Position numbers and translations under genes: made by a program
NCBI GenBank assembly: GCA_964034945.1
Contig: OZ035962.1
Span: forward strand, 87,770,650-87,834,649
DNA: 64,000 nt
Reading direction: 5' to 3'
Source of the DNA: Chrysopilus asiliformis
Lineage: Eukaryota; Arthropoda; Insecta; Diptera; Rhagionidae
Part shown: piece after piece, positions 12,770-24,700 of the stretch
How positions within the stretch are numbered: position 1 is the first letter of the stretch
Layout: each line of letters starts with the position of its first letter
Notes under the pieces: model-generated
The model's database searches: none
What the model was told of the DNA's origin: nothing
The model's input: only the letters and a program-made list of their open reading frames with translations

Positions 12770-15700
12770 TTGTTGTTGTTGTTGTGGCGGCGGTTGATGA
12801 TGTGACGATGAGATTTGTGCCTGATTTTGTTGCTGCTGCTGCTGCTGCTGCTGATGCTGCGATTGTGTTTGTTGTTGCTGTTGTTGTGACGATTGTTGTG
12901 AATGATATTGTGGTGGCTGATGATGCTTGAGACTCTGTTGATCTGAATTTGAGACAACATCTATGGATTGTGTGCTACTCTGGTGTAACTGTTGCTGCTG
13001 GTGCTGTTGCTGCTGTTGTGATTGCTGACTAAAAATTGATAGTTGACTGTTTATTGACATATTTCCGCTGGGCCTTCTCTTTCGGACTGATTCCTCTGAA
13101 CTGGATGACTTCAAGTGATCACTGTTCTTATCACGATCTTCGTCCCTGCGAAAATTATAAAAATATTACAGCTATTAAGAACTAGTACAGCCGGCTCTGA
13201 TGACAGTAAAATTTTTGTTATATATAAGACAATAAGCCTCGTTTCCACTGAAAAAAACGGCAGAAATTTTTGCTCTTGGCAAGTCATTTTGCAAGTGAAA
13301 AGCCTGAAAATTCGTTTGTAAAATTCATGTTTTTCTTGTCAAAAAAAATGCTGATATTGTAAATATAACAAATTTCTGCCGAATATGGTAAAAAGCGTCC
13401 AAGTATCCTCACTAGAGAGCCTAATCTAGAGAGTTGACAATGGGACGTGTAAAAATGGCCGCCGAGCTGAAAAATGAGCGCGAAAAACTTTAAAAATTTG
13501 ATTCATTGTTACAAATAATTGCCAAAATAACTTAAATCGGTTAATATAATGTCTGAGGTATCAAAATAAATTAGAAAGTCGTAGTTGTTTTAATAAATTT
13601 ACTACTGTCCTAATCAGTAGTACAGTCTATTAAGTACTGATATCCACTTTCTAAATTATATTCTCTAATCCTCATCAAGCGTGCAGCCGTGAAAATGGTG
13701 AAGTGCCACGAGAATTTGACCACACGTTTTGTTTCCGCCCGCACTTGCCATCAGCATTTTTTTAAATGATTTTTTTTTCACTAAAAACTGGTGTGATTGT
13801 TATATTACTGTCTAAATATTAATAAATAAAGTGGCGAAAACCAAACGTAATTCCAATTTTTATTCATTTTCCGAAAATTAATCTGAAACATAACACAATT
13901 GATAGCCATCGCCAACCAAATTGCTCTCGGCTCCAAAGCGTCACTTCGGTCGACTATTGTCGCTAGATTCGACTATCAGCATAGTCCAAATCGGTCCACG
14001 TGACATTTGTCGTGTCGTTTAAGTCGAGAAGTCTGTCAGAATTGCCATGTAGGTGTTTTCATTTGCAAAATATGAAAAGTTTTTCAGTGGAAATGAGTAA
14101 TGATTGTAATAGAAATAAAGTCATTTTGAAAGCGATTTAACTAACAAACATACTTAATCTTTAACGAAATGTATTTATCGGGTACCAATCCATCTTTTCC
14201 ATTCACAGTTCCTTGCCACCAGTCATTTGAGACCTACAAAAATTTATGGAAAAAAATTAGGCGAATTTTTAAAATTTTTAGATCAACATTCGTATATTTT
14301 ACCTGTTTTCTTAACACAACAGTTTCTCCTTTTCGTAAAGACAGCTCGCGATTTGATCGCGCACTGAAATCAAACTGAACGGTGGCCTCAAGGGTGTCAG
14401 ATTCTAAAAGAAATTCAAAGAAAAAATTAGATTATTTCGAAAAGAATTTTAAAATTGGAGTATTTTTTTTTCTATTTTTCTATTGTTTTGGAGTTCCTCA
14501 TAATCGTAGCTAAAAATAACATTTTTAACCCTTTGTCTGTGCCGTAGGGGCAATATTCACCCCGGCGTACAGAAAACTCTCAATATAAGACGTTTTGATA
14601 TACAACGCTCAGTATTTTGTTCCCGACCTCGATCTACGACGACGAAATTCGATATAAAACGCTAAATTTACAAAAAAAGATGCTAAAATTTTCAAAACTG
14701 AGATTTTTTGGCTATTTTAAGTAGAGCAATTATTCAGAATTTGCAGCTTTATCATTGCCAAAATTTACATAATAATAAATTATCAAAAAAAATACAATAC
14801 CTCCATATACGACGTTTCAATATGCAATGCAAAATCACGAAATTTTACCCGCGAAAAATTGAATCAAACCTCGGCCTCTCGAAATTTTCACGATTAATTT
14901 CGAAGCATAAAAACTTCCTCACAATTTTTCGCCGTCCCCCTCCCCACCCTCCGCCACCGCTCTTCACCGATAGCCTATTCCGGATTCAGACAAAAAAAGA
15001 TGTCACCCTACTCATTGTTAAGTTATGTTATAAGTACAACTAGTCGCGTGGCATAGAAAAATTACACGTTTTCGACCGTTTGGATTTAAAATTCTGATAT
15101 TAAAGTCTCAAATTGTTTCTGTTTTCAAAGTCCTTACCATCTTCAGATGGATAGACTTCAGAATCTGGATCTTCAGTCACTTGATCTGTTGGAGAGTCAC
15201 CAACATCACTACAAAAGTCACTCATTAATAAAAAACAATCAACATCTATACAAATTCTAATTACATATCGATAAATGGCTCCTCCGAAATGTATTTCTCA
15301 TACTGAATTCCGCCCAAATCCTTGGGGAACAGTTCCTCATGGAATACAATCATATTCTTGATCAGCTCATTGACCTGATTCTGATACTGGACCTGATCTT
15401 TGTCCTCTGGAGCTGGCATCAACGTTGGGCCGAAGCAAATCGCCAAATTGTACGCATCCATCATGTTTTCATCGGCATATTCTGAGAGGCTATAAAAATG
15501 CTTATTAATTGATGATTAAGAAAAGTTTTTAGTGGTGGACACTCACTGATTTAAGAATGCGAACAAATAACGCATGACTATCACAACCGATCGGGGAAGA
15601 CTCTGTAAGAACTTCTTGATTCCTACAACAACTTCGTGCTTTGATTCGAGTTCTAGAAATATTGGAAAATGTAGAAAATTAACAAAAAAAAATATTATAA

Positions 15701-18700
15701 AAAAATGCTCCAGTCATGCTACTTACGAGCTAATGATACAAAATGATCAAAATAGATGATGGGAAAGAGGGGCTCACGCAACTCCCTCAGATACAATTTA
15801 AGAACACCAGCAACGGAATTGATATCGGAAGCATCTGTTGTATCGGCCAATGGATCTTCGCCACGTTCGAAACCTTCACGGAAATTCGATATTTCCACTT
15901 GTGAGCCAGAAACTCGGAATATTCCCTGATGATGCAAACCTAAAAATATTCAATTAGCAAAATGTTAAACGATCACCATTAATTATACTTTGTTTTGATC
16001 GTTAATTGCGGTTGAAATGAAAATGTGATTCAGTAATTGATTGTGTCTTATGTGGCCCACATAGATTATAAATTCCAACGATTTTAAAACGCAACATAAT
16101 TTTCATTGGAACTTTGTGCCCACTGTGGGACGCATAAGAAACAGCTTTTAAATCTAATGATTTTGATGATAATCAAATACAACCCCTTACCATATAAATT
16201 AATAATGCGAATGCAACTCCGCATTATCAACGGAATCTCTTCGCATGTTGCTTCCAGATATTCCTCCAGAGATCCACCGAATAATTTCGGCTGGCCGGAA
16301 ATATTCATGCGGCCTATTCGTTTCCGTTTCGGGACACCAGATTTAACCATCGGTGGAATCGCAGCGATATTTGAGTCCTTCTCCAAAGCATTTCGTAAAA
16401 GTTCCGCCTTGGCATCAAGTCTTGCTATTCTCGATGTCCCCAAAATGTATTCCCGAATTTTCTAAAAAAAAATCAAAAAAATAAAATAGTTGATGAGATT
16501 TTGATAAAATTTTAACTGAAACTAAAACCAAAACCAAAAACCAGAAATCCAATTCACCTTTGAACTGCATGCATGATAAAAAGTTTGGTAAAAGAAACCA
16601 AATTTCGGTTCAAATAGATTTTTGAGTAGTTTTTCTAAAATTTCAGTCCAATCGGGAGAGAGATTTTCGATTGCGGAAATACGAAAATCTTAGCCAAACA
16701 TAAAACATGATTTCAATCGTTATTCCAAGCTTTAACTCGAAAACTACTCGATCGATTGAGCTGAAATCTTGAATTTGGTCAAGAAATAAGCGATGTTTCC
16801 CTTCACCCCCAGAGGTTTATACCCTTGGTTATATTTTCCAAGTATTTTTCAAGATTTTGGATCAATTTTGCGCTTGTCACGTGCTAAGATCTTAAGAGGA
16901 GTTTTTTGGCAAACTAGCCTTGCTACCCTAAAACATAACTTACCGAAATGTAAAACTCCTCGATTTCCTGTTTATCGGCCTTCGACTTTGTAGCCCCGCC
17001 AGCCAGCTGTTGATGCGCTCCACCATCGCCAAATTGATTGCTCGTGTCGTAGTCCTTCGTATTGAGATGCTCCAGCAAATTAACTTCGGCGGTTTCCAGG
17101 GTCTTCCAGATCTCCTCGGACTCAGCCCTCAGATTATTCACCCGCTGGTTAAGTAGATTAAGTCTCTGTTCCATTTCCTGATGGAGGGCCTTCTGTAATT
17201 CAGGCTCAATGGGATCGTCGCTCTGTTGACCCTGGAACTCCAATCGTTTGGGGATCATGAACGCCCCGTGATGCTGTTCCAGGAACTTCTGTTTATCCGC
17301 CCTGCTGTCCATCGAGTGGACGGTGTGCGAAAGATTTTCAGCGTTCTGGAGTGCCGCCCGACATCGTCCTTGATCGGCGGTGACATGCATGAGAATCGCC
17401 CTCGACACCATCGATCCGAAGCCCAAGTCCATACACTGAAAGGCAAAACAATTGAAATTCATAAGTGATCAAATAAGGCTGAATATGGGAATTTATGAGT
17501 GATGGAAGAACCACATGTGAATCCTCCCTCGTTTAAATCGAATACCTTCTGGTTTATTCTGAGACATTGAGGAGTCGTCGTAATAGAGAAGATGGCAACC
17601 GATAAAAATTTTAAATTAGACCCAGCTGGGTGTTTAAATGCGATGCACCCAAGATTGATACGACCTACATTTTACATCCAGTCCGTACCGAGATATGATA
17701 TTAAGAATGATTGCAGTTTATATTTCACGATAAAATATGGTTGAAATGTGTTATGTTGCTGTGCATAGGAGCCAATCATAATTTCATAGTAGATCCAGTG
17801 CTCCTCACGACGACCGACGTTAAATAAACTCGATTGGGGCGAATTGGATGTGGGGGCAAAGTGAATCACATCGGATCGCAGCATCAGTTGAACTTCCAGA
17901 TAAAAACAAAAGTTTTAAAGATAGTAATTTGAAAATAATTCGAGAGTTTAGGCGGACATATTTCCATTTTGATGGTCGGTAGGTCGGTCGGTGTTGCTTT
18001 CAAATTTAATTCTGACATCCGGCCAATAAAAGAAATTGCCAGGTTGAGCCACATATTTATTAAGAACAAAACGAGGGCAATAAACTTTCGGTTAAGCTAC
18101 ACACGTTCTTAATCACATGCTTCGGAGTATAAATAATAAGTAATCAAAATTGGAGCAGTGCAAATTAACAAAATGTTGTACAAAAATTGAGTGTGAAATC
18201 GGAGGAATACTGGTTACCGGAATATGGTTCAAAAAACTAAATAAAATTGTTGGAAAAAAAACAGATTCAAAGTTGATCACTACATGATCAGTTTTTGAGA
18301 TTTAACACATTAACTGCCATGGCTATGATGCTTCCCTGGGGGCCATGACTTGCAAAAACTACACAACTTTATGTTGAAAACAGCACAAATCACAAAGAAA
18401 ATGTATTGGCATTTTTTTAAACATTTGCAGAATTGATTGGACAGTTAACGTGTTAAAGGATATACAGGGTACCATCCTGCATAAGCCGGATCTTGGATAA
18501 CCCGGAAACTTGTCTAAGCACGACATAGTTTTTGTGTCTCGTGCGAGTGCGGCCTATACAGGTTTCACTGTATTATCAACTATATTCATGGCACTAACCG
18601 ACTAATGTTTGGATCACACATGGCTACTTTCACTGCGCAGCACGAATAAAAACTGCGAGAAAAACTGCAGCGGCTGCAAAAATTGACAATTTTTCTTCAT

Positions 18701-21700
18701 GCTGCGCAGCGAAATTAGCCATGACTGATCCAATCGTAAGTTGGAAATCTGATGAAGGTAAGTCTAGACCAGTGGTTCCCAAACTCTTTTGGCCCACGGA
18801 CCCCTTTTCATAGTCAAAACTTGCCCACGGACCCCTTTTCATAGTCAAATCTTGCCCACGTACCCTGGGTGAAAAACTACATAAATGCATAATAGAAAAA
18901 TTACAAATTTAACTTTAATGTGTTGAATGGTAAATGATGATGTAAAAATAAAATATAAATAAAACATTTTGTTGAAGAAGTATTTATTGAATCTCCGCCG
19001 AAGACGCGGCCTTTTATATTCGCGGCTCGTTTGCCAACGTTCCTGTATGTTCGGCCGAGGTCTCGAACGTTCTCGTGTGCAGATCTCAAACATTCTCGAA
19101 GCGTTCACGCCAGATCTCGAATAGGGATGCAACATCGTTCATAAAACCTCGATATATCGAAAATCTATGTTTTTTTTTTAAGGTGACATCGATGTCAAAA
19201 AACATCGTCCTGAAAACATCGTTTTTCTGATGTTTTGAAAAAGTTAAATTTAATAAATAATTTAGCCACCTGGCGGATGCTCTACTGTGGGTGCAGTGCA
19301 CCCAGGCAGAATTAACACGGTTTTAATTCTTCTTATACGTTGAACCACCAAAAACCCGTTAGTTTTCGAGATATTCGCAAAAAAAATTAATTTTTTGAAA
19401 TACCGGCATATCTTTATAACGGAGTTCTAGTAAAAGACATAAATGTAGCAAATTTTATTGTCTCCAAGTTTTGTAATACATAAGACTACTGGAAAATGGT
19501 TAGTTTCGGAATAAATCGCAAAAACCGCATAGTTTTTAAAAAGCCGCCGTTTTGGTTACTTCCGGTTAACGGATTTCCACATCAGGACCAAACTTCTCTG
19601 TAAAATTTCATGGCTAGCTCTGGTATTTTTTGCGAAATCTTGTAGAAAGATGGAACCGAAAATTGATACCAAAGAAAATTTAAACAAATCTTTGAGTGGC
19701 TATATTAAATCTATCTAAAAACTAGTCCCTCTAGTCCTAAAATTAGTTTCTCTACAACGTGGATAACAACATCGATACCTCGATATATCGGTCTGTTCAA
19801 CATCGAGGTTAAAACTCGATATTTTTCAACGATACCTCGATGTTTTGCAAACATCGAGGTATCGTTGGCATCCCTAATCTCGAATGTCCTTGCAACTTCT
19901 TACCCGTGGACCGTTACAATATCAAAAATTTTATTTGCAACAAACCACTGTTAATTATAATAAAAATTGAATGCTGCAATGTAACGCTCTCTTGAATTAA
20001 TTATTTGAGATGTGAGGATAAAATTTCACGTAAATGTCACATATTGTGTAGGTACTCATTTTGTACCAATTAATTCACAACAGAATATAATAATACAGTA
20101 ATGTACAGTAATTCCAAACATTCGCGGATTTGGTTATTCGCAGAAGTAAACAAATTAAACAAAAATATAAAATAGTAAGCTATAACTTTTAGGGTGCATT
20201 ATATTAAATAATAAAACCCAATATGTCTAACTATAAATAGACGTAAAAATCGCTAATAATTTATTCAATGTTATTTATTTTAAATTCCATATTAATAAAA
20301 ATGTGTCACCATTTTTTTATTTCATATTAAACCTTGCGCGGACCCCCTGACGTTGTTCAGGGACCCCCAAATCAATTTTAATATTCCACGGACCCCCTGA
20401 ATGATCCCGGGGACCCCTGGGGGTCCGTAGGGACCACTTTGGGAACCACTGGTCTAGACAATATTCAGGGTGCGAAAAAGTCACCCATTTGAACTCGAAT
20501 AGTGTTTGGTTTCAAGCAAAAGGATCGACTTGTCATGACTGCTGGCAAATAGTTTCATTGTTGTTGGTAGTAGCCAGCCGTTGTTTATTCAGCTTCAGTA
20601 ATTCAAAAACTCAACTCTCCCCTCCTTCTTTCTCTCTATGAGACCTTATCTTAAAGCGGGGTTGGGCTTAAAGCTTTTTTTTTAATATACTGAAAAGAAA
20701 AAAATAATTTTCTGGGCGCTGTTTATCAGAAATAAAAGCGAGATAAATGTTTGTTTTACTTTCTTTTTTTATGCTTTTATCTCGCCTTTATTTCTGATAC
20801 ACAGTACCAAAAAAATTATATTTTCCTTTTCTGGGTATTTTTTTTTTAAAAAAATCTTTTTTTTAACTTTTGATTTTAATTTTATTATTTTTAGTCATTT
20901 TGTATTTGATTAGTATGATTAAAAATTCAAGGTGATGTCTGGCTTTTGCCACGCTTTATATACTTTTTAGTCTTCAAATATATGAGGTGTTAAAAAGCTA
21001 GTGGACCAACCCACATGTCGAAATCGTGAATTTTTTTGTGTTTGAATCACTATTGCGAGTGAGTTTTTAGATAAAAATGTTTGGATGCACAAAAGAACAT
21101 TTCAACATTGAGTAATAAAGTCCACAGAAAATTTTTTTTCCAAAAATTTACAGTCAATAATAGTACAAAAGTGGAAAAGCTTCAAAAACTCGATTATGTG
21201 GGTTGGTCCACTCTAGCTTTTAACGCCTCATATGTCCTTGGTTTTGGGACATCCTTACAGACTTTTTGACTCCAGAATCGGATTCATCGGCCCCAAGAAC
21301 CCCCAAATGAGATTTTTTCCTGAAAATTTGAGGAAAATTGTATTCGCGTTATCCTAACAGGACCTTCTATTATCCTTTCAAACTTCTTACCATCAGAATC
21401 GGATTCAGTGACCCCAAAAACCCACAGATAAGTTTTTTCCGGAAAATTTGAGGATAATCACGTTATCCTAACAGGACCATCCGTAATTCTCACAGACTTC
21501 TTAACGTCAAGATCGGATTCAGCGATCCCAAAAACCTCAAGATGGGGTTTTTTCCAGAAATATGGGAAAAGATGGTCACATTATCCTTACAAAGACGAAG
21601 TAGTGAAAATATTGTATTGTCATCGGGCAATCGGATGAGTGGAAGTGGGTCAAATCTAGATTGCGGGATTTGGCCCTGACAGACAGACAAACAGACAAAC

Positions 21701-24700
21701 GGATGTGAAGGCAAACTAAATAAAAGTTTTTAACAAAATACTTCAGGATGCCCTGAAAATCCACAAAAAAAAATCTTGAACGCCTGTAAGTAGGCTGAAT
21801 AAGATTTTTGATTCTGATCGATAGGAAAGTTTGCGAATAGTCCCAAACCTTTTGTTCAGTCATACTAAAAAAAACTCGATTAAACTGCAAAAGAATCGGC
21901 TCTAATAATACATCGTAAATGTTTTCTAAATTACTATCAGATTCTTAGAAATTCTTAATGGCAAAGTGTATTTAGCGGAAAAAGTCATCTCGTAGCAACA
22001 CCAATTATTATATAGATTCAAAGAATAAACCATAAAAATTTTCAGAACTACATACAAAAACTTTTCCTGGGAAGTCACATATTTAGAGATTTATTGCGAC
22101 ATTTTTGATAAATCACATTAATATCCAATTTAATCTACAAAGAAACGCCACTTCCCTTTTGAAAACAAGTCCATTTGTATATTTCCATCTTAATTTTTTC
22201 ATAAATTAAAACAAGAAAAAAATGTTTTTGAACTTTTGAATGGCTGGTCAATGTCAATGCTCTGAAAATTCAAAATAAACTCGGAGTAGGGTGAAGACTT
22301 TTTTATATCATTTAAGATTTTCGGTTGTGTAAAAAACATCTGGCATTCATCCACCCTGAATCAAAATAATGATTCACCCTAAATGTGAAAAATACAAAAA
22401 AAAAGTTGTCTTACGACAGGAAAATAATGAAAACAACTCGGGGTTCTTAACAACATACGAATTCGTCGTTATACAAGAAATCTTCAAACAACAACTGTGT
22501 TCCATCACTCATAATAAAATTATGGTTTAAAAAAATGAATTATGAAAATAAGTAGAGTACGCCTATGTGCATTAAATATAAAATACTTACATCAATCAAA
22601 TCACTCAAGTCCTCTACAAAATACTTGTGAATGGTCGTATTCGATGCCTCTAAACAGAGTTGATATTCATTTTTGGCCTTCAATGCCTTCAGTCTTGCGT
22701 CTGTGTATTTATTTTTTCTCTGTAAAAACAATTTTTTAAAAAAACCTTTCAGTTAAAACCAAATTTGAATTACATAATTGGTGTAAAAATAGAAAATTAA
22801 GTTCAATTATGCTCCCCTCGGTAGAAAATAAAAATAATAAACGTTTAACACAACACGGTAAGAAATAATTTTTAATGCTGCAATCATATTGTGATTACTT
22901 ATGATTACGGCAAACATATTTTCTTTGAGATAAATATAATATTGTTGCTACAACCAAAATTTTGTTTGTTCCAAACCAAATTCGTTCACCATGAATATAA
23001 TTATGTTTGTTCCCCAAAATTCCCGTAAACATAATAATATTCATGGAGAAAGAGTTTTGTTTAGGGTAAACAAAACTTTGATTGCAGCGACAACATTATA
23101 TTTATCTCAAACAAAATAAATTGGTAGTAATTATAATATGATGGCAGCATAAAATTTTTTTTTTCTGTGTACACAAAAACCACCCGAATTGTAAGTGGAT
23201 TCAATTCCTCTCAATTTAAAAACAAAAATAAATTCATGGCCTGAAGTTGTAAATATTTACATTATATTTTTAGTTTTTTTTACAAAAAAAAAAAATTTTC
23301 CACTCAATTCGCTTATGTGGGGAATTAAACGAACATCGAAATTGGGAATAAAAAAACAGGAGGGATTGAAACCACCTGGCGGTTCTGTTCTGTTCCACGT
23401 GGAGAGGGGGCAGAGAGGAGGGGGGTGGGAGACGTTCCTTTATTTGTATTTCTGTTTTATGAAATTGAGAATTTTTTAGACACCCACCTTGAGAACCTCT
23501 TTCTCTGTCAGTCTATATTTCTTACTACGTTCCAGTTTCTCCTTTGGAATTGTCTGTTGCAGCTTCATGCGCTGCGTTTCAGCTGTCCGAAGTTTTGCCT
23601 CGGCAGCTTTGCATTCAGTCTGAAAAATAAATAAATAAAGAGATAAATGGAAAACCATATTTTTCAGTACAGTGGAATCTCCATAGGTAACGAAATTCTC
23701 TAGATTATAACGATATTTTTATTCCTTAGCGGTTTCCTTATAAGGAGGTTCCACTGTATGTACATATATAAAAGTTATTTATAAAACATTATTGGAGTAT
23801 GGCTCGCAGTACCGTAGCTTGCCAAAACTGGGCTCCATGCACCCAATTGACCAATGTTGGAATTTTTGTACCGTGTCCAAATGTACCACGCAATTTTCCT
23901 TTATAAAGTTTAAGAATATTTGTGGGAACATTTGGAATTATGGACCTTATGGTACAAAAAGGACCATTTTCACAGGAAAAAATCTTGGATTTCCAATCAA
24001 AATTCCATAAATCGTACCTTCGGTACTTGGTACAAGATGTTTGGAAATCCAATTGGTTTTCCAACCAATTTGGTCAATTGGGCAGACTTTCAATTTTGGG
24101 CCCCTACAATTTTTTTTTTGAGAAGTTTTGAGATATGAATATAAAAAAAACTTTCCCGTCACTCACAGTGATTCATTCAGAATCTACAATTTTCCTTTTA
24201 GAACTTTAAAAAATTGAAACCACAATTTTGTATAGTTTTGTGGGAGAAAATAACAAGCAGAAAAGCTGCACGGATTTTTTTTTCTCGGAACGAGACGTCG
24301 GGTGTAATCAAAAATGCGGGAAAAACTACGCCGCAGGCAAAAATTTTTACGTGTCAAGGTCAACTACGCTCCTAAATTGAAAGCCAACTCAGTTTGTATT
24401 TTTTTCGATAATTGAAAACAATTCAAACGCCTTGTAATACCAGCTCAAAACTCTCATCGAATGCCGGCGAATCACCGCCCAAGCAACACGACAAGTCGTA
24501 AAGTAGGCATAGCGACCACAAAGTCACAAAATTAAAGTCGCGACAACCAATTTATCACCCTTTGTGCTGCTTGGAGGTCATTACTACCAATTTTTATTTA
24601 AAAAAATCAGTTCGATATCTTTAGCAACTAACCCAACCAACCAATCAGCAATCGCTTGGAGGTTCACGATCCTTGAGGTATCGTCGGAGAAATTTTCTTC

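Larger units (their letters stand above)
17436..22590 (-). other. srGAP 5.2-kb intron carrying nested hAT elements and other transposons
   Basis: From right to left in the gene it holds a dispersed repeat (about 21240-21730), a 252-bp MITE (20981-21232), a foldback element (core 20716-20804), a hAT with a second hAT inside (18770-20451), a pogo/Tc1-like MITE (18465-18570) and a TTAA-flanked MITE (18302-18456). Outside these, 17436-18300 and 21730-22590 show no gene. Confidence 0.85.

Noticed and set aside
12712..12960. Asn/Ser-rich and Val/Ala-rich frames
   Set aside because: Other frames of the CAG/CAA repeat that encodes poly-Gln in srGAP.
14708..15043. 111-codon plus-strand frame
   Set aside because: AT-rich intron sequence with a Pro run from a C-rich patch; no motif.
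16106..16465. 119-codon plus-strand frame
   Set aside because: Exact antisense shadow of the srGAP exon at 16191-16461.
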